64,000 nucleotides of DNA from Flavobacterium limnosediminis JC2902 (GTDB lineage Bacteria > Bacteroidota > Bacteroidia > Flavobacteriales > Flavobacteriaceae), in assembly GCF_000498535.1 (NCBI RefSeq), contig NZ_AVGG01000002.1, positions 248,001-312,000 on the forward strand, given 5' to 3'. Shown piece by piece: positions 1 through 10,097 of this stretch. Made by a program: the position numbers and the translations under genes. Under the pieces are notes generated by a model. It had not been told where the DNA came from. It did no database searches and saw only the letters and a list, made by a program, of their open reading frames with translations. Positions within the stretch are counted from its first letter, which is position 1. Each line of letters begins with the position of its first letter.

Positions 1-1193
1 CTCATTTCCACCAAAGGCGTTGCGCTTTTGGTATTATTGCGGATACTGTTCATTACCAGACCAACCGCGGTTGCGTACATCGGACTTGAAATTTCCTCAT
101 CAGAATCTCCAGCCAAATGCTCGTTAGGATATCCGATTCTGGTATCCATTCCCGTGATATACTCCACCAACTGCTTAATATGTTGCAATTGCGCACCACC
201 ACCGGTTAAAACGATTCCTGCAATTAATTTTTTACGCGGATCCTCGTGACCGTAAGCTTTAATTTCAGCAAAAACCTGTTCGATGATTTCCACCACGCGT
301 GCGTGAATGATTTTCGAAAGGTTTTTTAACGAAATCTCTTTTGGCTCACGACCTCTTAATCCAGGAATAGAAACAATTTCGTTGTCTTTATTTTCACCCG
401 GCCAAGCCGATCCGAATTTTACTTTTAATAATTCAGCCTGTTTTTCGATAATCGAACAACCTTCTTTAATATCGTCGGTAATCACATTTCCTCCGAAAGG
501 TATCACAGCTGTATGACGAATGATACCGTCTTTGAAAATTGCCAAATCCGTTGTCCCGCCCCCGATATCAATCAAAGCTACTCCGGCTTCTTTTTCTTCC
601 TGACTTAAAACAGCATCAGCAGACGCCAACGGCTCTAAGGTCAATCCGGATAAATCCAGGCCGGCACTTTTAATACATCTTCCGACGTTTCGGATGGAAG
701 AAGCTTGTCCTACCACGACATGAAAACTGGCTTCCAAACGACCACCGTACATTCCGATAGGCTCTTTAATTTCAGATTCACCGTCGATTTTAAATTCCTG
801 TGGCAATACGTGGATAATTTCTTCACCCGGAAGCATCGCCAATTTATGAACCTGATTAATCAGCAAGTCGATATCCGCATCACCGATCACCTCTTCAGGA
901 TTGCTTCGGCTGATATAATCACTATGCTGAATACTGCGGATGTGCTGACCGGCAATACCCACCACCACATCGTTAATCTTATAACCCGAATCAGCTTCCG
1001 CTTCAACAATGGCCTGCTGAATCGATTGGATTGTTTGTGTAATATTGTTTACCACGCCACGAGCCACACCAAGGCTTTTGGATTTTCCAACGCCTAAAAT
1101 CTCTAACTTCCCGTACTCATTTTTCTTGCCGATCATCGCAACAATCTTTGTTGTCCCGATGTCTAATCCTACTGCAATACTTTCTTTTTCCAT
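1..1193 (-). CDS. ftsA: Cell division protein FtsA (3' end outside window)
   Basis: Actin-like ATPase that tethers FtsZ to the membrane and recruits later division proteins. The minus strand reads from an ATG at 1193 (start MEKESIAVGLDIGTTKIVAM) and stays open to base 1, about 397 codons, so only the C-terminal tail with the expected membrane-targeting helix is missing. Actin-fold signatures are visible: the N-terminal phosphate loop GLDIGTTK, a second one in ALIDIGGGTTDLA, and the adenosine motif LTGGGAQL. It follows ftsQ by 9 bp as the last visible gene of the dcw operon. ftsZ would be expected next, outside the window. Confidence 0.96.
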   Translation of the reverse strand, partial: MEKESIAVGLDIGTTKIVAMIGKKNEYGKLEILGVGKSKSLGVARGVVNNITQTIQSIQQAIVEAEADSGYKINDVVVGIAGQHIRSIQHSDYISRSNPEEVIGDADIDLLINQVHKLAMLPGEEIIHVLPQEFKIDGESEIKEPIGMYGGRLEASFHVVVGQASSIRNVGRCIKSAGLDLSGLTLEPLASADAVLSQEEKEAGVALIDIGGGTTDLAIFKDGIIRHTAVIPFGGNVITDDIKEGCSIIEKQAELLKVKFGSAWPGENKDNEIVSIPGLRGREPKEISLKNLSKIIHARVVEIIEQVFAEIKAYGHEDPRKKLIAGIVLTGGGAQLQHIKQLVEYITGMDTRIGYPNEHLAGDSDEEISSPMYATAVGLVMNSIRNNTKSATPLVEM

Positions 1194-1202
1194 ATTCTCC
1201 TT

Positions 1203-1925
1203 CTATTTGGTGCACACAACCTGTTGTGTAAACTTCAAATTAATCATTTTATATTCGCCTATCAAGGTATCTTTCATCGCATGCTGAAAGAAAGCTTTGT
1301 AATTATTAAACTTCTTATCAACATTTATCGGTTTACCGAAAAGAATTTCATAATTGTAATTCCGATTCGTCATCAGCACACTTCCCGACTCTAAAATCTT
1401 AGCTCCGGTGATGTTTTTTTTCAGAAAATCATCATCGTGAATATTCTGAAAAACTTCCGTCAGCCCTTTTCTGTTTTCGTTATTTATCTCACCAAAAACA
1501 AGCGGCACTCTTGCGGAAAAATGATCCGATAAAGGCATTTTATTCCCTTCGTAGTCAATGTAATAAGAACTTCTTTCGTTACTCACTCTCGCGATTGGGG
1601 TCTTTTGCGTTACGAGTGCTTTTAGAGTTCCGTCAACAGTAGCGTAAACCTGTGCATCGGCAATCATCTGATGACTATCGAGTTCGCGCTCTAATCTATT
1701 CAAATCTAATTTTTCTTTTCGTATGCTCGTAACACTCCCCGAATTTTGTATTAACAAGTTATTAACCATTTCATCTGTAAGAAAAGGCATGTTTTCTCCT
1801 GCAAATTTCACTTCGGTTTTCACCAATTTCCGGCTTTCGTTTCGCTTTTCAGAGAACGAATACAAAAAAATCAACACGCCTAACATGAGCACCAATCGCA
1901 CATCTGTCCATTTAATTTTCCTCAT
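1203..1925 (-). CDS. ftsQ: Cell division protein FtsQ
   Basis: Bitopic division protein that links early and late divisome parts. The 240-residue product has a short cytoplasmic start (MRKIKWTDVR), one membrane segment at about residues 11-26 (LVLMLGVLIFLYSF), then a periplasmic POTRA/FtsQ-type region. I chose the ATG at 1925 because it overlaps the end of murC by 14 bp and puts the membrane segment close to the N terminus. A longer reading from 1988 would add 21 residues lying inside murC. Sequence conservation in this family is low, so position in the dcw cluster carries much of the call. Confidence 0.9.
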   Translation of the reverse strand: MRKIKWTDVRLVLMLGVLIFLYSFSEKRNESRKLVKTEVKFAGENMPFLTDEMVNNLLIQNSGSVTSIRKEKLDLNRLERELDSHQMIADAQVYATVDGTLKALVTQKTPIARVSNERSSYYIDYEGNKMPLSDHFSARVPLVFGEINNENRKGLTEVFQNIHDDDFLKKNITGAKILESGSVLMTNRNYNYEILFGKPINVDKKFNNYKAFFQHAMKDTLIGEYKMINLKFTQQVVCTK

Positions 1926-3267
1926 TTTCCAACGCTTTTTTAATATCCGGAACCATTTCACCAACATCACCCGCGCCGATCGTAACAATCACCTGAGCAT
2001 CAGAGGCTTTCATCAGTGAGATCAATTCTTCTTTCTGAACCAGTTTTTTATTGTCATTTTTCATTTTATCCAACAACCATTGCGAGGTAATTCCCTCCAT
2101 CGGCAATTCTCTGGCCGGGTAAATATCCAACAACATCACTTCATCAAATTGCGATAAACTTTTGGCAAAATCATCGGCAAAATCTCTCGTTCTGCTGAAC
2201 AAATGCGGCTGAAAAACCGCCAACACTTTTTTACCCGGATACAACTCGCGAACCGCCTGATGCACTGCGTTAATTTCCGTAGGATGGTGCGCATAATCGT
2301 CGATATACACCAACTCCGGTTTTCTGATCTGAAATGAAAAACGGCGTCGCACTCCCTGAAATGTTAAAAAAGCCTTGGCAATGTCCTCGGTCGGGGTGCC
2401 GAAAGTACGTGCCATCGCCAAAGCTAACAAAGCATTGGTCAGATTGTGTCTGCCCGGTAGGCCAAATTGTAAATCTTTTATTTCTTCTGTTGGCGTTTTC
2501 ACGTCGAAAACATACCAACCGCTTTCTATTCTTATATTTTTTGCCACGAAATCAGAATCATCATTCACACCAATGGTAATCGCTTTTAAAGGCAATCCGT
2601 TGTTGATGAAAAGATGGTTTTTGTCTTCGACTTTATCGGCAAACTCCACAAACGAAGCCTCAATCGCTGTTGCATCGCCATAGATATCCAAATGATCCGC
2701 ATCCATCGATGTTACACAAGCGATATTCGGATGCAGGTGTAAAAACGAACGATCAAATTCATCCGCTTCCACTACCGTTACCGTTTTTCCGCTTCCGATT
2801 AAATTCGAATTGTAGTTCTCCACAATTCCACCTAAAAAAGCAGTCACATCGGCACCGCTTTCATACAACACGTGACCCAAAATACTTGAAGTCGTTGTTT
2901 TTCCGTGCGTTCCTGCAACCGCAAAACAGAACGTATCTTTGGTGATAATTCCCAAAACCTCGGCCCTCTTTTTTACCGTGAATCCGTTATCGAGAAAATA
3001 ATTCCACTCCGTATGGTTTTTCGGAACCGCCGGCGTGATTACCACCAACGTATTTTCCTTATTCAGATACTCCTGACCAATCAACTTCACGTCGTCTTCA
3101 AAATGAATCGCAATACCGCTTTCCTCCAATTCACCTGTTAAATGCGTATGCGTTTTATCATAACCCGCCACATTTTTTCCGATGAATTTGAAATAACGCG
3201 CTAAGGCACTCATTCCGATGCCTCCGATTCCGATGAAATAGACGTTTTGTATTTGGTTCAGGTTCAT
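1912..3267 (-). CDS. murC: UDP-N-acetylmuramate--L-alanine ligase MurC
   Basis: Cytoplasmic ATP-dependent Mur ligase that adds L-alanine to UDP-MurNAc, the first amino acid of the peptidoglycan stem. The 451 residues include the N-terminal Rossmann motif GIGGIGMSALA (about 13-23), the ATP loop GTHGKTTT (119-126), the central DADHLDIYG segment and the YAHHPTEI motif of the C-terminal domain. Length is normal. The 3' end overlaps ftsQ by 14 bp. The gene is separated from upstream murG by a 99-bp spacer that contains repeated words such as ctaaggcactgag. Confidence 0.97.
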   Translation of the reverse strand: MNLNQIQNVYFIGIGGIGMSALARYFKFIGKNVAGYDKTHTHLTGELEESGIAIHFEDDVKLIGQEYLNKENTLVVITPAVPKNHTEWNYFLDNGFTVKKRAEVLGIITKDTFCFAVAGTHGKTTTSSILGHVLYESGADVTAFLGGIVENYNSNLIGSGKTVTVVEADEFDRSFLHLHPNIACVTSMDADHLDIYGDATAIEASFVEFADKVEDKNHLFINNGLPLKAITIGVNDDSDFVAKNIRIESGWYVFDVKTPTEEIKDLQFGLPGRHNLTNALLALAMARTFGTPTEDIAKAFLTFQGVRRRFSFQIRKPELVYIDDYAHHPTEINAVHQAVRELYPGKKVLAVFQPHLFSRTRDFADDFAKSLSQFDEVMLLDIYPARELPMEGITSQWLLDKMKNDNKKLVQKEELISLMKASDAQVIVTIGAGDVGEMVPDIKKALENEEN

Positions 3268-3366
3268 ATTCTTTTTAGGTTCTGAGGCGCTAAGGCACTG
3301 AGTTATTAAGGTTTTTTTTGTGATAATTCCAACTTCTAACTACTGCAATCTGCCTTCTGGCATCTG

Positions 3367-4461
3367 TTATCTGATCAGCTTTACGATTTCGTCAACGATT
3401 TGTTTTGTCGCGTTGGGCAAAGCCAATTGTTTTATGTTTGTACTCAATTGTTTCTGTTGTTCTTCATTGGAAATTAAATTCTGAAAAACAGTTTCGAACT
3501 GAGTGTCTAATTCTGATTCTTTAAGCAGAAGCGCTCCGTTTTTGTCGACGATGGCTTTTGCATTTTTGGTCTGATGGTCTTCGGCCACGTTAGGCGACGG
3601 GATGAAAATTACCGGTTTTCCCACGATGCACAATTCGGACACCGAAGAAGCACCTGAACGGGAGATTACCACATCTGCGGCAGCATAAACCAAATCCATC
3701 CGATCAATAAATGAAAGCACCTGAACATTTTCCTTATCCGAAAAATGCTTGTACTCTTCAAAATACAATTTTCCGCATTGCCAGATAATCTGAACGTTTT
3801 GCAACAACAGAAAATCCAGTTCTTTTTCAAGCAACTGATTGATTCTTCTTGCCCCTAAACTTCCTCCTAAAACCAGCAATGTCTTTTTGGAAGCATCCAA
3901 ATTGAAATGCGCTATGGCTTCACTTCTTTTTTCACCAACCGAAATCAGATCCTGACGCACCGGATTACCGGTTAAAATCATTTTTTCTTTCGGAAAGAAG
4001 CGCTCTAAATTTTCGTAAGCCACACAAATTTTATTGGTTTTTTTACTCAATAATTTATTAGTGATTCCGGGATAGGAATTTTGCTCCTGAATTACCGTTG
4101 GAATTCCCATCATGGAAGCTACTTTTAAAACAGCACCACTGGCAAATCCGCCGGTCCCGATAACCACATCCGGTTTAAAACTTTTCAGAATTCCTAATGA
4201 TTTTGACAGACTCGAAATCAGCTTCAACGGAAACATCGCATTTTCCAAGGTCAGTTTTCGCTGAATTCCTGCAATCCACAATCCTTTAATCGGGTAACCA
4301 GCCTGAGGCACTTTCTGCATCTCCATTTTATCTTTGGCGCCTACAAAAAGAATATCGGCATCCGGGAAACGGTTTTTCAACTCGTTCGCAATCGCCACCG
4401 CCGGATAAATATGCCCTCCGGTTCCTCCTCCGCTGATTATGAATTTTGGATTATTCTTCAT
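3367..4461 (-). CDS. murG: UDP-GlcNAc:lipid I N-acetylglucosaminyltransferase MurG
   Basis: Peripheral membrane GT28 glycosyltransferase that converts lipid I to lipid II. The 364 residues begin with the nucleotide/lipid-binding loop GGGTGGH (11-17). The C-terminal half carries the UDP-sugar site [20 protein letters not shown] followed by AEDHQTKNA. Length is normal. It sits between ftsW and murC, with a 154-bp non-coding spacer (4462-4615) on the ftsW side made of low-complexity words (cttagtttctgagttactta, cgcaaagactcaaag, and ctattttctatattct-type runs). Confidence 0.97.
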   Translation of the reverse strand: MKNNPKFIISGGGTGGHIYPAVAIANELKNRFPDADILFVGAKDKMEMQKVPQAGYPIKGLWIAGIQRKLTLENAMFPLKLISSLSKSLGILKSFKPDVVIGTGGFASGAVLKVASMMGIPTVIQEQNSYPGITNKLLSKKTNKICVAYENLERFFPKEKMILTGNPVRQDLISVGEKRSEAIAHFNLDASKKTLLVLGGSLGARRINQLLEKELDFLLLQNVQIIWQCGKLYFEEYKHFSDKENVQVLSFIDRMDLVYAAADVVISRSGASSVSELCIVGKPVIFIPSPNVAEDHQTKNAKAIVDKNGALLLKESELDTQFETVFQNLISNEEQQKQLSTNIKQLALPNATKQIVDEIVKLIR

Positions 4462-4615
4462 TTTTTTAGTTACTGAATTGCTTAGTTTCTGAGTTACTTA
4501 GTTTTCCTTTTTTACCGCAAAGACTCAAAGTCTCTAAGTTTTTTTCTACCCTCTATTTTCTATATTCTATTCTCTTGACTCTTGTCTCTTGCGTCTTTTC
4601 CCTTTCCCTTTTCCC

Positions 4616-5953
4616 TTACTTCTTATTCAAAACCGCATTCATCGGATTATCCGTATGATCTTCTATCGAGTAGTTTTCGCCGGCTTCCGCTTTTTTGGCT
4701 CTTTCGACTATTTCGTCAATTTCATTTTCGCTTTCTGATTCCAGTGCCACTTCACGATCGATGATGCGTTGCAATGCTTCATCTCTTAATCTGGCTTCGG
4801 CTTCAATTTGCGCTATTTCTTCTTCCTTCTTCGTAACACTTAAAATGATGCCGACCGCAATACAGGTCATCCAAATAGACGTTCCTCCACTACTTATTAA
4901 TGGCAAGGTCTGTCCCGTTGTCGGCAATAATTCGACCGCCACGCCCATATTGGTGAACGCCTGAAAAATGATCGGAAAACCGAGTCCGACAATGAGCAGT
5001 TTCCCGAATAGTGTTGGCGCCTTATGCGAGGTTATCAGGAATCGAAAAAACAATAACAGGTACAATCCCATTATGACAAATCCGCCCAACAAACCATATT
5101 CTTCCACGATAATCGCGTAGATAAAATCGGAAGACGACTGTGGCAAAAAGTTTTTCTGAACACTTTTACCCGGACCCAATCCATAAATCTTACCGGATGC
5201 AATGGCTATTTTTGCTTTTTCAATCTGATAATCGTCCTCATTTTCCTCATCCGAACTGAAACGCTCGATACGACTCATCCAGGTATTTACACGGCTAGTC
5301 AACTTGTTATCTGGAAAGGCTTTCGCTATCAGGATGAAAATTAACAAACTGGCTATCCCAAGTCCGATAATCGTAAACAGGTATTGCAATCTGTATTTCC
5401 CGACAAAAACCAACATACAAACCATCGAAAACATTAAGGCTGCAGTGGAAAAATTGGCCGGCAAAATTAAGCCAATTATTCCGAAAACCGGCATCCATAA
5501 TTCAATTAATGACGATTTAAATGTATATTCTTTTTCATCAATTTTAGAGAGGTATCGCGCCACATAAACCATCATCACCAGGAAGGCGAAAGCGGAAGGC
5601 TGAAACGACACCCCGATAAACGGAATCTGCAACCATCGACTAGCATTAGCACCCCCGATAGTAGTTCCCTGAAGCATGGTAAATCCAAGCAAAATAATAA
5701 CTACCGGCATCAGCCACCAGGAAAATGCTTTAAAATAATGATACGGCGTCCTGTGAACGAAATAGATAAAACAGAACCCGATAAAAACATGGACCAAATG
5801 CTTAATCAAATGTCCAACTATAGACCCATTCCCCACCACATACACAAGATTGGTACTCGCACTGAAAACAGGCATAAAGGAAAACAGCGACAACAGAGCC
5901 ACAAACGCCCAAATTCCCCTGTCTCCTTTAAGTTTACCAATTAGTTCTTTCAT
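4616..5953 (-). CDS. ftsW: SEDS peptidoglycan glycosyltransferase FtsW
   Basis: Multipass SEDS protein that polymerises lipid II at the septum together with FtsI. About ten hydrophobic segments are visible, with the family signatures MSRIERF and LPTTGQTLPLISSGGTS. I use the ATG at 5953 (MKELIGKLKGDRG); starting at 6001 would add 16 residues translated from a repetitive spacer. The protein has an unusual C-terminal tail of about 75 residues after the last membrane segment, highly charged and likely coiled coil (EEEIAQIEAEARLRDEALQR onward). Spacers flank it on both sides, unlike most neighbours in the operon. Confidence 0.95.
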   Translation of the reverse strand: MKELIGKLKGDRGIWAFVALLSLFSFMPVFSASTNLVYVVGNGSIVGHLIKHLVHVFIGFCFIYFVHRTPYHYFKAFSWWLMPVVIILLGFTMLQGTTIGGANASRWLQIPFIGVSFQPSAFAFLVMMVYVARYLSKIDEKEYTFKSSLIELWMPVFGIIGLILPANFSTAALMFSMVCMLVFVGKYRLQYLFTIIGLGIASLLIFILIAKAFPDNKLTSRVNTWMSRIERFSSDEENEDDYQIEKAKIAIASGKIYGLGPGKSVQKNFLPQSSSDFIYAIIVEEYGLLGGFVIMGLYLLLFFRFLITSHKAPTLFGKLLIVGLGFPIIFQAFTNMGVAVELLPTTGQTLPLISSGGTSIWMTCIAVGIILSVTKKEEEIAQIEAEARLRDEALQRIIDREVALESESENEIDEIVERAKKAEAGENYSIEDHTDNPMNAVLNKK

Positions 5954-6076
5954 TTCTTTTGAGTTGCAAAGTTGCAAAGTTGCGAAGTCACAGAGCAGCA
6001 AAGTTTCTTATACCTTACCTTTCATTAATATTCACAATCTTTAATCTATTTTCTATCTTCTATTCTCTATCCTCAA

Positions 6077-7408
6077 TTATAAATTCTGAACCGCGTTTTT
6101 GAACTGCTTCCCACGGTCTTCGTAGTTTTCAAACAAATCAAAACTCGCGCAAGCCGGTGACAACAAAACCGTATCCCCTTTTTCGGCCATGCGCTGTGCG
6201 ATTTTAACCGCCTCGGTCATGCTTGTCGTTTCAATCATTACATCCACAACATCTTCAAACGCTTTCATGATTTTTGAATTATCCACACCCAAACAAACGA
6301 TTCCTTTCACTTTTTCACGAACCAACGGCATTAATTCGGCATAGTCATTTCCTTTATCGACCCCTCCGACAATCCATACCGTAGGCGTATTCATGCTGTC
6401 CAGCGCAAAAAAGGTTGCATTAACGTTCGTTGCCTTAGAATCGTTAATGTACTGTACATTCTGAATTTTCAACACTTTTTCCAATCGGTGTTCAACCCCC
6501 TGGAAATTAGACAAACTTTCACGGATAGTTTCCTTGCGGATGCGCATTAATTGAGCCACAGTAGTAGCTGCCATCGCGTTTTTCACATTGTGTTTTCCTT
6601 CTAAAGCCAGTTCGTTGATTGCCATGGTAAATTGGTCGTTATTTATTTTGGTTGTTATATTATTTTCGTCTGCGTAAGCACCTTCTTCTAATTTTTTAAT
6701 AAGTGAAAAAGGAATTTTTTTGGCTCGTATTTCATTTTCCGATAACCATTTCACTATAGCCTCATCATCGTCATCGTATACAAAATAATCGTCTTCGGTT
6801 TGGTTTTTTGTAATTCGGAATTTAGCCGCGATATACAAATCGTAATCATAATTGTAACGATCTAAATGATCCGGACTGATATTCGTCATCACCGCAATGT
6901 GCGGGCGATAATTCACAATGCCGTCCAACTGAAAACTACTTAATTCCAAAACATAGGCATCAAACTTGTTTTCAGCAATCTGCCAAGCAAAGCTTTTTCC
7001 GATGTTTCCGGCGATTCCGATGTTCATTCCGCCTTGTTTCAGCAAGTGATGCGTTAACATCGTCGTTGTCGTCTTACCGTTGCTCCCGGTAATTCCAATG
7101 GTAACAGCATCCGAAAACTGGCTTGCAAATTCGATTTCAGAAATAATAGGAACGTTCTTTTTTTTGAGTTGCTTGACGATATTTGACTTATCCGGAATCC
7201 CGGGGCTTTTCATAATCACATCTGCATTTAAAATCAGTTCCTCCGTATGCTGGTTTTCTTCCCACGGAATCTGATTCAAAATCATCACTTCCTTATAATT
7301 ATTTTTTATCGCTCCGAAATCCGATACAAAAACGTCGTATCCCTTTTTCTTTCCCAGGATTGCGGTACCTACACCGCTTTCTCCTCCACCTAAAACCACT
7401 AATCGCAT
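6077..7408 (-). CDS. murD: UDP-N-acetylmuramoyl-L-alanine--D-glutamate ligase MurD
   Basis: Cytoplasmic Mur ligase that adds D-glutamate to UDP-MurNAc-L-Ala. The 443 residues show the N-terminal nucleotide-like fold (LVVLGGGESGVG), the ATP loop TGSNGKTTTT (about 107-116), the SPDHLDRY motif and NDSKATN in the C-terminal domain. It starts 1 bp after mraY ends, so translation is probably coupled. Downstream, 123 bp of non-coding spacer precede ftsW, including a run of repeated gcaaagtt words near 5960-6004. Confidence 0.97.
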   Translation of the reverse strand: MRLVVLGGGESGVGTAILGKKKGYDVFVSDFGAIKNNYKEVMILNQIPWEENQHTEELILNADVIMKSPGIPDKSNIVKQLKKKNVPIISEIEFASQFSDAVTIGITGSNGKTTTTMLTHHLLKQGGMNIGIAGNIGKSFAWQIAENKFDAYVLELSSFQLDGIVNYRPHIAVMTNISPDHLDRYNYDYDLYIAAKFRITKNQTEDDYFVYDDDDEAIVKWLSENEIRAKKIPFSLIKKLEEGAYADENNITTKINNDQFTMAINELALEGKHNVKNAMAATTVAQLMRIRKETIRESLSNFQGVEHRLEKVLKIQNVQYINDSKATNVNATFFALDSMNTPTVWIVGGVDKGNDYAELMPLVREKVKGIVCLGVDNSKIMKAFEDVVDVMIETTSMTEAVKIAQRMAEKGDTVLLSPACASFDLFENYEDRGKQFKNAVQNL

Positions 7409-7409
7409 C

Positions 7410-8633
7410 TTATCGTAATTTTAAGGATACTAATGAGAAAATTGCCAATAAAATAGCCACAATCCAGAATCGGGTTACGATTTTACTTTCGTGATACCCT
7501 TTCTTCTGATAATGGTGATGCAATGGCGACATCAGGAAAATCCTTCGGCCTTCACCGTATTTGTTTTTGGTGTACTTGAAGTAGGAAACCTGAAGTACCA
7601 CCGATAAATTTTCTGCTAAAAATATTCCGCATAAAACCGGAATCAACAACTCTTTTCTGACTGCGATGGCTAGAACCGCAATGATTCCGCCAATTGTCAA
7701 ACTTCCGGTATCCCCCATAAAAACCGTTGCCGGATACGTGTTGTACCAAAGAAATCCAATGAGCGACCCTACAAAGGCCGCAATGTAGACCGTCATTTCT
7801 CCGGAATTAGGAATATACATGATGTTCAGGTAATTCGAAAAAATGATATTCCCCGAAACGAAGGCAAAAATTCCGAGGGCGAGTACCGAAATCGCAGAAG
7901 TTCCTGCCGCTAAACCGTCAATACCGTCAGTTAAATTCGCACCGTTGGAAACCGCAGTTATGATGAAAATCACCACCGGAATAAAAATCAACCAAGCGTA
8001 ATCTTTATAGTTATCGCCTGTCCATGCCAATAATTCGGCGTAATCCATTTCGTTGTTTTTAAAGAACGGAATTGTTGTGGCAGTTGACTTTTCTTCTTTG
8101 GCAATGGCCGAAACCACAGCACCCGGTTTAAAAACATCCGTAGTTGAAGTATCCGTTCTGACAGTAACGGCAGGGTGAAAATACAACACCGAACCCACAA
8201 TCAAACCCAAACCAACCTGACCGATTACTTTGAATCTCCCTTTTAAACCTTCCTTATCTTTTTTGAAAATTTTGATATAGTCGTCTATAAATCCGATTGT
8301 CCCCATCCAAACTGTGGTTACAATCAGTAACAATACATAGATGTTATCCAATCTTGCCAACAACAATACCGGAATCAAAGTGGAAAAAATAATGATTAAT
8401 CCTCCCATTGTAGGAGTTCCAGCTTTTTGCGTTTGCCCTTCCAGACCTAACTCACGAACGGTTTCTCCGATTTGCAGTCTTCGCAAATAGTTGATAACCC
8501 TCTTACCGAAAATAGTGGAAATCATCAGTGACAAAATGATGGCCAAACCCGAACGGAACGTGATATACTGAAATACTCCTGTTCCGGGAACATCCATTAC
8601 TTTGTCTAAATATTGAAATAAATAATACAGCAT
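7410..8633 (-). CDS. mraY: Phospho-N-acetylmuramoyl-pentapeptide transferase MraY
   Basis: Integral membrane enzyme that transfers phospho-MurNAc-pentapeptide to undecaprenyl phosphate, giving lipid I. Signatures present are FIDDYIK, the catalytic [15 protein letters not shown] segment, FMGDTGSL, and the HHHYQKKG motif near the C terminus. At 407 residues it is longer than the about 360 of the E. coli enzyme. The extra residues lie in a polar insertion around residues 155-205, after the fourth hydrophobic segment. It lies 3 bp after murE and 1 bp before murD. Confidence 0.96.
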   Translation of the reverse strand: MLYYLFQYLDKVMDVPGTGVFQYITFRSGLAIILSLMISTIFGKRVINYLRRLQIGETVRELGLEGQTQKAGTPTMGGLIIIFSTLIPVLLLARLDNIYVLLLIVTTVWMGTIGFIDDYIKIFKKDKEGLKGRFKVIGQVGLGLIVGSVLYFHPAVTVRTDTSTTDVFKPGAVVSAIAKEEKSTATTIPFFKNNEMDYAELLAWTGDNYKDYAWLIFIPVVIFIITAVSNGANLTDGIDGLAAGTSAISVLALGIFAFVSGNIIFSNYLNIMYIPNSGEMTVYIAAFVGSLIGFLWYNTYPATVFMGDTGSLTIGGIIAVLAIAVRKELLIPVLCGIFLAENLSVVLQVSYFKYTKNKYGEGRRIFLMSPLHHHYQKKGYHESKIVTRFWIVAILLAIFSLVSLKLR

Positions 8634-8636
8634 ATC

Positions 8637-10097
8637 TTACTTGTTTAGTTGATCTAATAGTTCTTTTACAATTTTCATATCGTCGAAATCATGACGGACA
8701 CCCTGAATTTCCTGATAGGTTTCATGTCCTTTTCCGGCTATCAGAATAATATCTCCGCTTTGCGCCAGTTGACACGCCGTTTTGATCGCCTGCTTTCTGT
8801 CGGTAATGGAAATCGTTTTTTTATAATCCTGAGGTTTAACACCTTGTTCCATTTCGGTAATAATCATGTCCGGATCCTCACTTCTCGGATTATCGGAAGT
8901 AAAAATGGCTTTATCACTCATTTCGGAAGCGATTTGCCCCATAATTGGTCTTTTCGCCGTATCCCTGTCACCGCCACAACCTACAACTGTGATCAGTTGT
9001 TCGTTTTTGGTTCGAATGTCTTCGATGGTCTTCAGTACGTTTTCCAAAGCATCCGGCGTATGGGCATAATCCACAATTGCCGTGATATTGGATTCGGAGA
9101 CAATAAACTGAAAACGTCCGGAAACACTTTGCAACTCGCTTAACAGACGTAATACTTCAAAGTTATCTAAACCCAGTTGTATTGCCGTTCCGTAAATCGC
9201 CAGTAAATTATAGGCATTGAACGAACCGATCAAACGCACCCAAACCTCGTGATCGTTGATTTTAAGCAGTAACCCTGACAATTGGTTTTCTAAAATCTGT
9301 GCACGATAATCGGCGTAGGATTTCAAAGCATACGTCATTTTTTTTGCTTTCGTATTCTGAAGCATCACCGCTCCGTTTTTATCATCAACATTTGAAAGTG
9401 CAAAAGCGGTTTTTGGCAGATTATCGAAGAATGATTTTTTCACATCACGGTATTCGGCAAATGACGTATGGTAATCCAAATGATCATGCGACAGATTGGT
9501 AAAAATACCGCCCACAAAATGCAGGCCTTCGGTTCTCTTCTGATGGATTCCGTGCGAACTCACCTCCATGAAACAAAATTCACATCCTTCTTCCGTCATT
9601 TCGTTCAGATAATGGTTTATCGTAAGCGAATCCGGCGTAGTATGTGTGGCTTTGTATTCGGTATCATCCACCAGAATTTTCACCGTCGAAAGCAATCCTA
9701 CTTTATACCCCGCATTTTTAAACAACTGATATAATAATGAAGCGATCGTTGTTTTTCCGTTCGTACCGGTTACACCTACCAATTTCAGATTGGCCGACGG
9801 ATTTCCGTAGAAGTTAGCCGCCATGAAAGCCAAAGCCGCGCTGGTATCGTTAACCTGAACGTAAGTGATTCCGTCTACAACTAAACCTGGAAACGTTTCA
9901 CAAACAATAACCGTAGCGCCAAGATTGATTGCTTTTTCGATAAAATCATGACCATCAGAAACCGTTCCTTTTATGGCCACGAAAACATCATCCGAAACGA
10001 TTTTTCTCGAATCGAATTCGATTTTGCCCACTTCGATGTCGGTTGAACCTTTTACCGCTTCAATGGCTACCTTATATAATATGTCTTTTAAAATCAT
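8637..10097 (-). CDS. murE: UDP-MurNAc-tripeptide synthetase MurE
   Basis: Mur ligase that adds the third stem residue. The 486-residue product has the ATP loop GTNGKTT (111-117), the SHDHLDYH segment and the DNPR motif (in SDNPRSEDP), which in this family marks specificity for meso-diaminopimelate, so the murein is predicted to be the DAP type. The start shares its A with the ftsI stop (TGATG), a coupling arrangement. A GTG one codon upstream (10100) would add a single residue and is less likely. Confidence 0.97.
   Translation of the reverse strand: MILKDILYKVAIEAVKGSTDIEVGKIEFDSRKIVSDDVFVAIKGTVSDGHDFIEKAINLGATVIVCETFPGLVVDGITYVQVNDTSAALAFMAANFYGNPSANLKLVGVTGTNGKTTIASLLYQLFKNAGYKVGLLSTVKILVDDTEYKATHTTPDSLTINHYLNEMTEEGCEFCFMEVSSHGIHQKRTEGLHFVGGIFTNLSHDHLDYHTSFAEYRDVKKSFFDNLPKTAFALSNVDDKNGAVMLQNTKAKKMTYALKSYADYRAQILENQLSGLLLKINDHEVWVRLIGSFNAYNLLAIYGTAIQLGLDNFEVLRLLSELQSVSGRFQFIVSESNITAIVDYAHTPDALENVLKTIEDIRTKNEQLITVVGCGGDRDTAKRPIMGQIASEMSDKAIFTSDNPRSEDPDMIITEMEQGVKPQDYKKTISITDRKQAIKTACQLAQSGDIILIAGKGHETYQEIQGVRHDFDDMKIVKELLDQLNK

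Noticed and set aside
705-1097. 130-codon ORF on the plus strand
   Set aside because: It lies antisense to well-conserved ftsA and has no recognisable motif or promoter; it is a shadow of the real gene.
1926-1988. Longer FtsQ start
   Set aside because: The extra residues are encoded wholly within murC and would bury the membrane segment; the ATG at 1925 fits the overlapping operon layout.
2334-3141. Several plus-strand ORFs over murC
   Set aside because: All are antisense to MurC ligase motifs and lack start signals or known domains.
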